From Aureivirga marina (GTDB lineage Bacteria > Bacteroidota > Bacteroidia > Flavobacteriales > Flavobacteriaceae): a DNA stretch of 64,000 bases. The translations under genes and the position numbers were made by a program. Every line of letters begins with the position of its first letter. Position 1 is the first letter of the stretch. Location: NCBI RefSeq assembly GCF_015767265.1, contig NZ_JADPIB010000005.1, forward strand, positions 186,001-250,000, written 5' to 3'. This document shows, piece after piece, positions 33,908 to 42,762 of the stretch. The notes under the pieces are model-generated. The model made no database searches. It had not been told where the DNA came from and was given only the letters and a program-made list of their open reading frames with translations.

Positions 33908-34089
33908 CCTCTAAATTTCACTTTTTAATAATTTATTTTCATTTTTAAGCTTAATTTATGATAATTAAAAATATTTAATTATATTGCAATAAGCTACTTA
34001 AAAATATGAAAAAGATTTAATTTTTTATGTATTTCAAAACATAAAATTCAAGTAAGTATTTATTAATAATCACTAAAAAATAAAGTATC

Positions 34090-34449
34090 ATGGGGAAACT
34101 AAACTATTTATTTTTATTCTTATTTCTAAGCATAACTACTGTGTCTTTTGGTCAAAAAGATTTAGAAAAAATTAAAGAAAAAATTATTGGTAAATGGAAA
34201 CACGATTCGAAAGAATTAACACTGGAATTTGTAGATCATCAGTTATTAAAAACAAGCTATGGAAGTGATGTAGTTGATAATGATGATTATTTTATAGATA
34301 AAAAAGGAAAGGAATATATCTTAAGTATTCGACTTTTAACTGGTCGAAGATATAAATATGTAATTAACTTAAAAGGGGAGAAATTAAAATTAACGCCTCT
34401 GTCTACTAACAATTCAAAAGCAAATAATTATACAAAAGTAAAAAGCTGA
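34090..34449 (+). CDS. Secreted protein, 119 aa, first of a tandem pair
   Basis: The signal peptide ends at VSFGQ (about residue 21). The mature part starts with a helix and then KIIGKWKHDSKELTLEFVDH and a series of short strands ending in LKLTPLSTNN...YTKVKS. The GKW motif near the N-terminus and the beta-rich plan recall small lipocalin-like proteins, but this is weak. The next gene encodes a protein of identical length and plan, so the two arose by tandem duplication. Function unknown. Confidence 0.6.
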   Translation: MGKLNYLFLFLFLSITTVSFGQKDLEKIKEKIIGKWKHDSKELTLEFVDHQLLKTSYGSDVVDNDDYFIDKKGKEYILSIRLLTGRRYKYVINLKGEKLKLTPLSTNNSKANNYTKVKS

Positions 34450-34524
34450 TTTAAATCAGTATTTATTCATTAGATATAAAATAAATTGCATCATCTAAAC
34501 TAACTAAATGTAATTTACTAACTA

Positions 34525-34884
34525 ATGGAAAAAATACTACTATTTGTGTCCTGTTTCTTGATATCTTTTATTACTTTTAGCCAACAAACAATTAAAAGTA
34601 TTGAAAAAGATATAGCAGGAAATTGGAAGCACCAAGAAAAAAACGTTATTGTTAATTTTTCTGGTGATGATATTATGAAAACAACTTATAATGATATTCA
34701 TGATATAGACACATATGATATTGAAGAAAACAATGAAGGAAATTTCTTCTTACATGTTTTCTTATCTGGTACTGACGAATCTTTGCTTTATAAATTAATC
34801 TTAAAAGATGACGTTTTAACTTTAATTCCGGAAAATTTATCAGATAATCCAAAACCTGATATTTATAAAAGAATTAAATCTTAA
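34525..34884 (+). CDS. Secreted protein, 119 aa, second of a tandem pair
   Basis: Paralogue of the gene ending 75 bases upstream, with the same length, a signal peptide ending at ITFSQ, and matching landmarks: IEKDIAGNWKHQEKNVIVNF vs IKEKIIGKWKHDSKELTLEF, MKTTYND vs LKTSYGS, LKDDVLTLIP vs LKGEKLKLTP, and the shared end YKRIKS / YTKVKS. Identity is low overall, so the duplication is old. Probably co-transcribed with the first copy and ended by the large hairpin at 34895. Confidence 0.6.
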   Translation: MEKILLFVSCFLISFITFSQQTIKSIEKDIAGNWKHQEKNVIVNFSGDDIMKTTYNDIHDIDTYDIEENNEGNFFLHVFLSGTDESLLYKLILKDDVLTLIPENLSDNPKPDIYKRIKS

Positions 34885-34894
34885 ATAATGATAT

Positions 34895-34971
34895 ATCACG
34901 AATAGATAATTTAAAAATCAATCCCCGTTGATTCTTTAACATTTTTAAAACTATTCGTGATTTTCTTTTTT
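34895..34971 (+). terminator. Large two-tier hairpin terminator after the tandem pair
   Basis: The outer stem ATCACGAATAG / CTATTCGTGAT (perfect 11 bp, 34895-34905 and 34951-34961) encloses an inner hairpin AATCAA-tccccg-TTGATT, and TTTTCTTTTTT follows. An alternative inner pairing TTTAAAAAT / ATTTTTAAA is possible. Confidence 0.7.
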
Positions 34972-34990
34972 ACCCTCCACCCTTCCAAAG

Positions 34991-35021
34991 TTGTATATAC
35001 TTTTTATTCTCTCTATTTTTG
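34991..35021 (+). promoter_or_regulatory. bshB1 promoter
   Basis: TTG (34991-34993), 20-base spacer, TATTTTTG (35014-35021). This is a full Bacteroidetes -33/-7 pair 30 bases before the ATG at 35052, and it lies across the earlier in-frame start at 35019. Confidence 0.6.
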
Positions 35022-35051
35022 TATACACAAACGCATTTTATTTTTGAAATT

Positions 35052-35771
35052 ATGAAACTAGATATATTGGCAATTGGAGCGCATCCTGATGATGTGGAAT
35101 TAGGTTGTTCAGCAACAATTGCAAAAGAAATTGCTTCAGGAAAAAAAGTCGGAATTTTAGATTTAACTCGAGGAGAATTAGGAACTAGAGGAAGTGCTGA
35201 AATTCGGGATGAAGAAGCGAAAGAAGCTGCAAAAGTTCTTGATTTAAGCATGCGAGAAAACCTTGGTTTTGCAGATGGTTTTTTTGAAGATGATAATAAA
35301 GAACATCAACTTGAAATTATTAAAATTCTAAGAAAATACAGACCAGATATCGTATTATTAAATCCACCTTATGATCGTCATATTGACCATGGAAAAGGTA
35401 GTAAACTTGCTTCTTCTTCTTGTTTTCTTTCTGGATTAAGAAGAATCGAAACTGAATTGGAAGGCGTACAACAAGAAGCTTGGCGTCCAAAACAAGTCTA
35501 TCATTATATTCAATGGCAGCCGATGGAACCAGATTTTGTTGTGGATGTAACTGGTTTTATCGATAAAAAAATTGAAGCTGTAAAAGCTTATAAAAGTCAA
35601 TTTTTTGACCCAAATAGTAAAGAACCTTCTTCTCCTATTTCTAGCAAGAATTTCCTTGAAAGTATCAAATATCGAGCGCAAGATTTAGGAAGGCTAGTAA
35701 ATGTTGATTATGCAGAAGGCTTTACTACAGAACGTTACATTGCTGTAAAAAATTTAAGTGATATTTTTTAA
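35052..35771 (+). CDS. bshB1: Bacillithiol biosynthesis deacetylase BshB1
   Basis: A 239-aa zinc-dependent LmbE-like N-acetyl-hydrolase that deacetylates GlcNAc-malate in bacillithiol synthesis. Zinc ligands are in LAIGAHPDDVELGC (His-Asp-Asp near 10-13) and the later His in NPPYDRHIDHGKGSKLASS. The block GILDLTRGELGTRGSAEIRD is diagnostic of the BshB1 group. Length is normal. It complements bshC at 16.3 kb, so the organism makes bacillithiol if bshA lies elsewhere. Confidence 0.93.
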   Translation: MKLDILAIGAHPDDVELGCSATIAKEIASGKKVGILDLTRGELGTRGSAEIRDEEAKEAAKVLDLSMRENLGFADGFFEDDNKEHQLEIIKILRKYRPDIVLLNPPYDRHIDHGKGSKLASSSCFLSGLRRIETELEGVQQEAWRPKQVYHYIQWQPMEPDFVVDVTGFIDKKIEAVKAYKSQFFDPNSKEPSSPISSKNFLESIKYRAQDLGRLVNVDYAEGFTTERYIAVKNLSDIF

Positions 35772-35780
35772 TAAAAAAGC

Positions 35781-35810
35781 TTGCAAATACGGATGAAAGC
35801 TGTATATTTG
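35781..35810 (+). promoter_or_regulatory. tRNA-His promoter
   Basis: TTG (35781-35783), 19-base spacer, TATATTTG (35803-35810): the best match to the Bacteroidetes -33/-7 consensus in the window, about 40 bases before the tRNA. Confidence 0.75.
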
Positions 35811-35849
35811 CACCCGTATTACAAAAACATAAAGCTTTTGTATTAAATG

Positions 35850-35923
35850 GTGGTTGTAGCTCAGCTGGTTAGAGCGCCGGATTGTGGTTCCGGAGGTCGC
35901 CGGTTCGAACCCGGTCTTCCACC
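35850..35923 (+). tRNA. tRNA-His (GTG anticodon)
   Basis: A complete cloverleaf. The acceptor strand GTGGTTG starts at 35850 with the extra G-1 at 35849. The D arm is GCTC/GAGC, the anticodon arm CCGGA-TTGTGGT-TCCGG has GTG at 35884-35886, and the T arm is GCCGG-TTCGAAC-CCGGT. G-1 faces C at position 73, the His identity pair. The acceptor stem has two U-U mismatches (5:68 and 6:67). CCA is not encoded. A spurious ORF across it is the familiar tRNA shadow. Confidence 0.95.
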
Positions 35924-35933
35924 CCTAGTTTTT

Positions 35934-35965
35934 AAAAGGATTCCAAATTGGAATCCTTTTTTTTT
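35934..35965 (+). terminator. Terminator of tRNA-His
   Basis: AAAAGGATTCCA / TGGAATCCTTTT around a 3-base loop, followed by T5; 10 bases after the tRNA. Confidence 0.88.
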
Positions 35966-35993
35966 ATCACCTAATTATAGTTTTTCTAAATTA

Positions 35994-36025
35994 AAAAAGC
36001 CTGAAGAAAAATCTTCAGGCTTTTT
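35994..36025 (-). terminator. Terminator of the spoT operon
   Basis: Perfect 13-bp stem AAAAAGCCTGAAG / CTTCAGGCTTTTT with a 6-base loop, 25 bases after the spoT stop on the minus strand. Confidence 0.88.
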
Positions 36026-36050
36026 TATTATTTATTTCTTATTTCTTTTA

Positions 36051-38267
36051 TTAATGCTGATAAATTCGTTTGATTTTCTCTACACCATCAATTTTTTGAA
36101 TACTTTGAATTAGTCTATTTAATTGCGAATTATTCTTTACAATTACAGTAATTTTCCCTTCAAAAACACCATCATTTCCTGCAATATTAATACTTTGAAT
36201 ATTCACATTCATATTATTTGAAATAACTCTTGTAAGCTGCCCAATTAATCCAACCTTATCTGTTCCAGTAATATTTAAAATCACAGAGAAATCTTGCCTT
36301 GAAGAATCAATCCATTTTGCTTTTAGAATACGATATGCATGATTTGCTTGCATACTAATCGCATTTGGACAATCTACCTTATGAACTTTAATTCCTTCAT
36401 TGACAGTAATAAATCCGAAAACTTTATCTCCAGGTATTGGATTACAACATTTACCAAAAGAATATTCTAGTCTTTCTTCTTCATTACCAAAAACTAATAA
36501 ATCGAAATTTTCATTGATTTCCTCTTTTGTAATATTCTCATTTGAAGAAGATTTTTTAATCTTATTTTTAAAGAATGAAATGAATGCATTACTTCGCTTA
36601 CTAACAAATTCTTTTATTTGTTTATTATCAATAGAACCTACTCCAACACGGTAAAATAAATCTAAACTTGTTTTTAGTTTAAAATGATTTACCATTTCAT
36701 TAACCACTTTTTCTGTAAGCGAAACTTTTAAGTGTTTCAACTTTCTTTCTAAGATTTCTTTTCCATCTTTTGCGATTAATTTTTCTTCTTCTTTTAATGC
36801 TGTTTTAATTCTTGTTCTTGCTCTTGCAGTAACTACAAAATCAAGCCAACGAACATTTGGTTTTTGATTAGGAGAAGTAAGAATTTCCACCTGATCACCA
36901 CTGTGTAAAACATGGCTAATTGGCATTAATTTTCCATTAATTCTAGCTCCACGACATTGCATTCCAACTTGGGTATGAATAGAAAATGCAAAATCAAGTG
37001 CAGAAGCATCTTTTGGTAAAGCTTTTAATTCTCCTTTTGGTGTAAAGACGAAAATTTCTTTTGAATAAAGATTTAATTTAAAATCTTCCACAAAATCAAC
37101 CGCACTCATATTTGGATTTTCCAAAGTGTCTTTTAAGCGATTTAACCATTCTTCTAAACCACTTTCTTTTGCGTCTCCATGTTTGTATTTATAATGTGCT
37201 GCATAACCTCTTTCAGCAATTTCATCCATTCTTTCTGAACGAATTTGCACTTCTACCCATTTCCCTTTTGGCCCCATTACTGTAATATGCAAAGATTCAT
37301 AACCAGTAGATTTTGGTTGTGTAATCCAATCACGTAATCGGCTAGGGTTTGGCTGAAAATTATCTGTTACAATAGAATAAATCTTCCAAGCATCAAATTT
37401 TTCATTTTTTCTTGAAGATTTATAAATAATACGAATTGCAAATTTATCATAAACCTCATCAAACGTTACACCTTGTTTTCTCATTTTTTTACGAATAGAG
37501 AAAATAGATTTTGTTCGTCCTTTAATTTTATATTCAAAACCTTCGTTATCTAAAGATTCACGAATAATATCAGAGAAAGATTCGATATAAGCTTCACGAT
37601 CATCGCTTTCATTTTTTAATTTCTCAACAATTCCATTATAGACATCTGGTTCTGTATATTTTAAACCTAAATCTTCTAATTCTGTTTTGATATTAAAAAG
37701 CCCTAAACGATGCGCTAAAGGAGCATAAATATACAATGTTTCTGATGCGATTTTCAACTGCTTATGAGGCGGCATAGAATCCATCGTTTGCATATTATGT
37801 AATCTGTCGGCAATTTTAATTAAAATCACACGAACATCATCGTTTAAAGTCAATAACATCTTACGGAAATTTTCCGCTTGAATAGAAATGTCTTGCGAAT
37901 GATCTAAATTGGAAATTTTAGTTAAACCGTGAACAATTTTGGCAATAGTTTCACCAAATAATTGTTCCATATCTTCAATTGTATAATCTGTATCTTCTAC
38001 AACATCATGTAAAAGTGCAGCAGCAATTGACGTTGCTCCTAAACCAATTTCATAAGCGACAATTTTCGCTACAGCAATTGGATGATATATATAAGGTTCT
38101 CCTGATTTTCTTCGTTGTTCGCTATGTGCTTCTAAGGCAATATCAAATGCTTTTCGGATTAATTTCTTATCTTCTTCCGAAAGTTTTTGATACGTTCCTT
38201 TTAGTAAATCTTTATATCTTTTTGCGATTTCTTTATTTTCTTCTTCTATGGAAACATTGTACGCCAT
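36051..38267 (-). CDS. Bifunctional (p)ppGpp synthetase/hydrolase (RelA/SpoT)
   Basis: A 738-aa long RSH protein that makes and degrades the stringent-response alarmone. The HD hydrolase domain (about 45-190) has YIYHPIAVAKIVAYEIG and AALLHDVVEDTDYT with RLHNMQTMD. The synthetase domain (about 235-360) has GRTKSIFSIRKKMRKQGVTF, DKFAIRIIY and EVQIRSERMDEIAERGYAAH. The TGS domain starts at VFTPKGELKALPKDASALDF (about 400), a Zn-finger-like region has FGKCCNPIPGDKVFGF, and the C-terminal ACT domain covers 665-738. Both catalytic sets look intact. Last gene of a likely TrmH-protease-rsh operon. Confidence 0.95.
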   Translation of the reverse strand: MAYNVSIEEENKEIAKRYKDLLKGTYQKLSEEDKKLIRKAFDIALEAHSEQRRKSGEPYIYHPIAVAKIVAYEIGLGATSIAAALLHDVVEDTDYTIEDMEQLFGETIAKIVHGLTKISNLDHSQDISIQAENFRKMLLTLNDDVRVILIKIADRLHNMQTMDSMPPHKQLKIASETLYIYAPLAHRLGLFNIKTELEDLGLKYTEPDVYNGIVEKLKNESDDREAYIESFSDIIRESLDNEGFEYKIKGRTKSIFSIRKKMRKQGVTFDEVYDKFAIRIIYKSSRKNEKFDAWKIYSIVTDNFQPNPSRLRDWITQPKSTGYESLHITVMGPKGKWVEVQIRSERMDEIAERGYAAHYKYKHGDAKESGLEEWLNRLKDTLENPNMSAVDFVEDFKLNLYSKEIFVFTPKGELKALPKDASALDFAFSIHTQVGMQCRGARINGKLMPISHVLHSGDQVEILTSPNQKPNVRWLDFVVTARARTRIKTALKEEEKLIAKDGKEILERKLKHLKVSLTEKVVNEMVNHFKLKTSLDLFYRVGVGSIDNKQIKEFVSKRSNAFISFFKNKIKKSSSNENITKEEINENFDLLVFGNEEERLEYSFGKCCNPIPGDKVFGFITVNEGIKVHKVDCPNAISMQANHAYRILKAKWIDSSRQDFSVILNITGTDKVGLIGQLTRVISNNMNVNIQSINIAGNDGVFEGKITVIVKNNSQLNRLIQSIQKIDGVEKIKRIYQH

Positions 38268-38309
38268 ACATTCTTTTTTTTATCAATTCAACCAAACAAA
38301 CGCTTTCTA

Positions 38310-39545
38310 TTATTTCTTAAGTAAATTTTGAACTCTTGCTAATAAAGGTGGATGAGAATAATGAACAAAAACCATTGCTTTATGAGGAGTTAAATTACTT
38401 AAACTATTTTTAGATAATTTTTTCAAAGAGGAAATTAAATATTTACCATCATAATGATCTTTTGCATAATTATCTGCTTGGTATTCAAATTTTCTTGAAA
38501 TCACATTCATTATAATTCCTGTTATTTCAGAAATTGGAGAATACAAAATAGCAAACGCAACTAAACCAACATGAAAACTAGGAATTGAAACTCCTAAAGC
38601 TTCCGAAAATATTGGTTTATTGACCAATAAAGATAAGATAAATAACGTAAATCCTGTAAGTAAAATAGTGAGAATTAGGTTAAAAATTATGTGTTTTCTT
38701 TTATAATGTCCAACTTCATGAGCTAAAACAGCAACTATCTCTTTTGTTTCCAAATCATTAATTAATGTATCATACAATACGATTCTTTTTTCTCGACCGA
38801 ATCCTGAAAAGTATGCATTTGCTTTTGTAGAACGTTTTGAACCATCAATTACAAATATTTTATCAATTGTAAATCCAACTTTTTTAGCAAAATTGGTGAT
38901 TTCTTCTTTTAACTCTCCACCTTCTAAAGGTGTTTGTTTATTAAAAAGTGGCACAATTAATTTAGAATAAAACATATTCATAAAAATGGAAACAATACTC
39001 ACTAAAACCCAAGCATAAATCCAAAAATTTTGACCAACTTCTTCATAAAACCAAGTGATTAATGTTAAAATTCCACCTCCAAGAATCATACTTAGGAAAA
39101 GTCCTTTTATCAAATCTAACCAAAAAAGTTTTTTAGTAGTTTTATTAAATCCAAATTTTTCTTCAATCACAAATGTGTGATAATAAGAAAAAGGTAAAGA
39201 AACCAAACTAGATCCTAAGGAAATAATTCCCATAAAAATCAATGTAATTACTATCTCATTAGAAGAAAAAGAACGAGCGATTCCATCAACCCAAGCAAAT
39301 CCATCTAAAAAGAAAAAAGCTAAGGTTATAAGAATTGAAACCAATCCAGAAACATTAGAGAATTTTGAATTTTCTTTTTTATAAGCTTGCGATTTCTTGT
39401 ATTCATCAGTATCATAAACATCTTTTAGAAGTTCAGGAATTGGCGCATCGTATTTTGTTCCATTTAAATAACCGATAATTTTATCGAATAAAAAATTTAG
39501 AACAATTATTCCTATGATGATATAAAATATAATTTTTGGATCCAT
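38310..39545 (-). CDS. M48 metallopeptidase, CAAX prenyl protease 1 (Ste24) type
   Basis: A 411-aa polytopic zinc protease. The HExxH motif is in IVAVLAHEVGHYKRKHIIFN (near 270), with the third ligand in SRKFEYQADNYAKDHYDG. The N-terminal half has several helices with the Ste24-like VSLPFSYYHTFVIEEKFGFN, and NAYFSGFGREKRIVLYDTL precedes the catalytic motif. Bacterial members degrade misfolded membrane proteins. The start is the ATG at 39545, 4 bases after the TrmH stop; the longer frame would overlap that gene. Confidence 0.92.
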   Translation of the reverse strand: MDPKIIFYIIIGIIVLNFLFDKIIGYLNGTKYDAPIPELLKDVYDTDEYKKSQAYKKENSKFSNVSGLVSILITLAFFFLDGFAWVDGIARSFSSNEIVITLIFMGIISLGSSLVSLPFSYYHTFVIEEKFGFNKTTKKLFWLDLIKGLFLSMILGGGILTLITWFYEEVGQNFWIYAWVLVSIVSIFMNMFYSKLIVPLFNKQTPLEGGELKEEITNFAKKVGFTIDKIFVIDGSKRSTKANAYFSGFGREKRIVLYDTLINDLETKEIVAVLAHEVGHYKRKHIIFNLILTILLTGFTLFILSLLVNKPIFSEALGVSIPSFHVGLVAFAILYSPISEITGIIMNVISRKFEYQADNYAKDHYDGKYLISSLKKLSKNSLSNLTPHKAMVFVHYSHPPLLARVQNLLKK

Positions 39546-39549
39546 ACAA

Positions 39550-40353
39550 TTATTTAAAATTACGTTGTCTTTTAGCCTCAAAAATAACAATAGCAGCTGC
39601 TACAGAAACATTCATGGAATCGATTTTTCCTTGCATTGGAATAATGATGTTTTGTGTAGAATTTTCCAACCATTCATCTGTTAAACCTGTTGCTTCTGTC
39701 CCTACAACAATTGCTGTTCCATTTGTAAAATCAATTTCATGATATGACTTTGAAGCTGTTAATGCAGCACAATTAATTTGAATATTATTTTCTTGTAACC
39801 AAGAAATAACTTCCTCAGTTGTTCCACTTGCTAATTGATTTGTAAAAACACAACCAACACTAGAGCGAATAACATTTGGATTGTAAAAGTCTGCTTTTGG
39901 ATTTGCAATTATTACAGCATCTAAATTGGATGCGTCAGCTGTTCGAAGTAAAGCTCCAATATTTCCAGGTTTTTCAATTCCTTCACCTATTAGAATTAAT
40001 GGATTTTCAGATTTAAATTGAATATTTTTTAGAGTGTTTTCTTTCGTTTTAAGAATTGCTAACACTCCTTCTGTAGTTTCTCTATATGCAATTTTCTCGT
40101 AAACTTCTTTAGAAATTTCGAATATTTGAATTGAAAAATCTCTATTTATTAAAGTATTTACCTCTTCAAAAGAAATAATTTTTTCATAATAATAAATAGA
40201 TTTTATCTCGTATCCTCCACTTATAGCAAGTGAAATTTCTCTTTGTCCTTCAACAACAAACTCTCCTTTTTTCTTACGAGTTCTAGATTTTTCTTTTAAC
40301 TGAATAATTTCTTTAATTCTCGAATTTTGCGTACTCGAAATAAAATTTTGCAT
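39550..40353 (-). CDS. TrmH/SpoU family RNA 2'-O-methyltransferase
   Basis: A 267-aa SPOUT enzyme. The N-terminal substrate-binding part has SSTQNSRIKEIIQLKEKSRT and KKGEFVVEGQREISLAIS, and the knotted SAM domain carries motif 1 in GIEKPGNIGALLRTADASN, motif 2 in IVVGTEATGLTDEWL and motif 3 in IIIPMQGKIDSMNVSVAAAI. It methylates a ribose in rRNA or tRNA; the site cannot be told. First gene of the run down to rsh; -7 box at 40371-40378. Confidence 0.9.
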   Translation of the reverse strand: MQNFISSTQNSRIKEIIQLKEKSRTRKKKGEFVVEGQREISLAISGGYEIKSIYYYEKIISFEEVNTLINRDFSIQIFEISKEVYEKIAYRETTEGVLAILKTKENTLKNIQFKSENPLILIGEGIEKPGNIGALLRTADASNLDAVIIANPKADFYNPNVIRSSVGCVFTNQLASGTTEEVISWLQENNIQINCAALTASKSYHEIDFTNGTAIVVGTEATGLTDEWLENSTQNIIIPMQGKIDSMNVSVAAAIVIFEAKRQRNFK

Positions 40354-40370
40354 ACATCTGATATTTGTGT

Positions 40371-40378
40371 CAAAATTA
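40371..40378 (-). promoter_or_regulatory. -7 promoter box of the TrmH-M48-rsh run
   Basis: On the minus strand it reads TAATTTTG (TAnnTTTG), 17 bases before the ATG at 40353. Confidence 0.5.
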
Positions 40379-40418
40379 CGAATAAGTATGCTTTTAATAA
40401 ATTAATTTAAAAGAAAAA

Positions 40419-40444
40419 CCCCAAAGCAACGGTACGCTTTGGGG
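40419..40444 (-). terminator. Terminator after the T9SS cargo gene
   Basis: Perfect stem CCCCAAAGC / GCTTTGGGG with an 8-base loop. On the minus strand TTTTTCTTTT follows, 28 bases after the stop at 40473. Confidence 0.88.
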
Positions 40445-40472
40445 CTAGTGAAGATATTTTTGGTATCAAATA

Positions 40473-42392
40473 TTATTTGATAGAAATTTTTGTCATATTA
40501 GATGCAGATCCATTATGTACATTTAAAATGTAGTTTCCTGTTTCTAAATTTGAAACTGGTAAAGCGATAGATTGCGCACCTCTTAAGTTAGTATATTCTT
40601 TGTTGAATACTTGTTTACCTAACATATCAGTGATTGTAATTTTATAATCTCCTTCTCCTTCGAAAGAAACATTTAATACATCAGCAGCTGGGTTAGGGAA
40701 AGCTTTTAATCCAATTGTTTCAATTGTTTGCTCTTCTGTATCTAACCATCTATCTAAATAGATTTTTTCTGAATTTAATACTCTTCCAGAAGTTCCATCA
40801 ATTAATAATGCGATAACATTTGTTTTTTGGAAATTCATTCCACTTTCTAAAGAATAGTTAAAAGTATACGTTTTTGACTCTCCATCAATAACTTCAGAAC
40901 CTAAAATAGAATCTTCCATACCATTATAATCTCCTAAGATTAATCCTCTTAAAACATTATCATAAGTATTTCCTCCATTTGAAAGATCATCTTCAGTTAA
41001 AATAACAGCAAATCTTAAATCAGCATCTGGCATTGTAGCAACGAAATTTGCAGTTAATTCAATTGAAACATCATTTGCAGCACCAGTAGTTTCAGCTGAA
41101 ATTGTTGCAGGAACTACAAAATCATTTGCATCTTCAATTGCAGTACCCATATCTTTATATCCATCAACTGTTGATTGAGTAATATATAACTCAGAACTTA
41201 ATCTATCAATTCTATATTGTGTTAAGAAACTAGCTCCAATGTTTTCAGCATATCCATCAACCTCAAAAGGATCTGTTGTATCAGCACTACTTACATGCAC
41301 AGAAACTCCAGTTGCATTTTCATTAGATTCTAATTCTGTAGATAATATTTCTCCAGAAGTTTCCGCAGTTCCTCCAGAAGCCCAAACTCCGTTTAATGCT
41401 TCAACGAAAGATTTTTTAACTGGCTTAGAACTTACAGTAACAAATTTAGATACAGCACTGTTATTTTCAGCATTAGAATCAGTATCAGTTCCTCCATTAA
41501 TTTGAGTAACAGAAACAGTAATATCATTATTTACTAATTCAGCGTAATTCAATTGATCGTCAAATTCATAAAAGCTTTGGAAACTTCCATCTGTATCAGT
41601 AACTACAAAATATTCATTTCTTCCTACTGGATTAGCAGGTGTGAATGTTTTAGTCGATTCATTCGTACCATCAGACCACATTAAAGTAATAGAAGTAATA
41701 TCCTCTGACCCTACGTTTCTTACTAAAGTTTGAACTGGTACATCTGTATTTTGCTCATTAAATTTTGGAACAATAGCATTTGTAACAGCAACATCATGTA
41801 AATAATAGTTTCCAACAGAAATATTATCAATTGCTACACCAGATAAGTTTGTTGTTGTATGATGACGGAAAGAGATATAAACTTCTTGTCCAGCAAAAGC
41901 AGATAAATCTACTTCAGCAGTGTTTATAAATAAGTTATCAATAGTTTTTTCGTAAACTGCTGTACTTCCTACAATTGTAGTTTCATCTGTTGTAGTTGTT
42001 ACATAAACAGAAAAATGTTCTCCTTGGTTAGCAGCTTCATTTGTCCATGCAGTATATTGGAAACTTAATACATGAGATTGACCAGTAACATCAGCTCCAA
42101 GAGTAATTGCAGGAGTTGAAATTAAGTTATCAGGAGTTAAAGCTCCTGAAGCATCAACTGATTGAGAAATTAAAAATACTCTTCCAAAAGTTTGATCTGC
42201 TTCATTTAAAAATCCAGCAAACCAGTTTTTAGTATCATTATCTCTATCAACACTAGTCCATGTACTTAAACCAGTTTGATCCGTAAAAGTTTCAAAGTTT
42301 TGTTCAAATTGAGTGGTAATTTGGGCACTTACATTTTGCGTAAAAATAGCAGCTGCCGCAAAGGCAAAAATTGAAGTAATTTTTTTGATCAT
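40473..42392 (-). CDS. Type IX secretion cargo: choice-of-anchor J protein with C-terminal sorting domain
   Basis: A 639-aa secreted protein. The signal peptide ends at NVSAQ, followed by a choice-of-anchor J / cleaved-adhesin type domain (about 22-200, NFETFTDQTGLSTWTSVDRD, GVAIDNISVGNYYLHDVAV). Ig-like and Omp28-like beta regions are in the middle. The C-terminus is a type A T9SS sorting domain of about 75 residues: LKAFPNPAADVLNVSFEG, then DMLGKQVFNKEY, LETGNYILNVHNG and a final KISIK. It is thus exported across the outer membrane and probably attached to the surface. The ATG at 42392 is supported by a -7 box at 42418; the open frame continues to a TTG at 42416. Confidence 0.9.
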   Translation of the reverse strand: MIKKITSIFAFAAAAIFTQNVSAQITTQFEQNFETFTDQTGLSTWTSVDRDNDTKNWFAGFLNEADQTFGRVFLISQSVDASGALTPDNLISTPAITLGADVTGQSHVLSFQYTAWTNEAANQGEHFSVYVTTTTDETTIVGSTAVYEKTIDNLFINTAEVDLSAFAGQEVYISFRHHTTTNLSGVAIDNISVGNYYLHDVAVTNAIVPKFNEQNTDVPVQTLVRNVGSEDITSITLMWSDGTNESTKTFTPANPVGRNEYFVVTDTDGSFQSFYEFDDQLNYAELVNNDITVSVTQINGGTDTDSNAENNSAVSKFVTVSSKPVKKSFVEALNGVWASGGTAETSGEILSTELESNENATGVSVHVSSADTTDPFEVDGYAENIGASFLTQYRIDRLSSELYITQSTVDGYKDMGTAIEDANDFVVPATISAETTGAANDVSIELTANFVATMPDADLRFAVILTEDDLSNGGNTYDNVLRGLILGDYNGMEDSILGSEVIDGESKTYTFNYSLESGMNFQKTNVIALLIDGTSGRVLNSEKIYLDRWLDTEEQTIETIGLKAFPNPAADVLNVSFEGEGDYKITITDMLGKQVFNKEYTNLRGAQSIALPVSNLETGNYILNVHNGSASNMTKISIK

Positions 42393-42417
42393 AATTAAAA
42401 TATTTATTTTTTTCAAG

Positions 42418-42425
42418 CAAATATA
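42418..42425 (-). promoter_or_regulatory. -7 promoter box of the T9SS cargo gene
   Basis: On the minus strand it reads TATATTTG (TAnnTTTG), 25 bases before the ATG at 42392. Confidence 0.55.
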
Positions 42426-42706
42426 TACATATTAAGTAATAGATTTAGATTTTTAACTATTTATCTATTTAATATTAACATTATAAATAATAATTAATTA
42501 TTTTATTAACAATTTTATTTAAATTATTCTCATTTAGTAAAAGAATAAAAAACATTATTCAAAAAAACTCCCCCATTAATTTAACATATATTTAATTTTT
42601 GTTAAAATGTTAAAAATTTCTAAAAATATTAAGATTCCTGTTTAAATAAAGTGTCCTCAAAGAATTCTCCTTAAAAATAAATATTAATTAAAAATAGTTT
42701 TATTCA
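42426..42706. other. Very AT-rich intergenic region
   Basis: No gene, hairpin or repeat stands out between the T9SS gene and the sigma-factor operon. AGAATTCTCCTTAAAAATAA near 42661 may belong to the leader side of the sigma operon control region. Confidence 0.3.
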
Positions 42707-42732
42707 GGCAACCTTTTTTCTGTATACTCGTC
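42707..42732 (+). promoter_or_regulatory. ECF-type promoter upstream of the sigma-factor operon
   Basis: GGCAACC (42707-42713) and CGTC (42729-42732) are 15 bases apart, with a T-run directly after AACC. AAC in the -35 region and CGTC in the -10 region are the classic elements used by ECF sigma factors, and no TAnnTTTG box is present. It lies 31 bases before the TTG start, as expected for an autoregulated ECF sigma gene. A near copy precedes the peroxidase gene at 46101. Confidence 0.5.
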
Positions 42733-42762
42733 TTTTCTTAAAAGAAACCAAATTAAATCAAC

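Noticed and set aside
35850-35923. Degenerate tRNA because of two U-U mismatches in the acceptor stem
   Set aside because: All other stems, the anticodon, the G-1/C73 pair, promoter and terminator are intact; the mismatches do not suggest a pseudogene.
35847-36113. ORF reading MVVVAQLVRAPDCGSGGRRF
   Set aside because: It is the well-known shadow translation of a tRNA gene (tRNA-His at 35850-35923) running into its terminator.
37979-38320. 113-aa ORF antisense to the start of the rsh gene
   Set aside because: Overlaps the conserved HD domain and the next gene's end; Leu/Phe-rich shadow.
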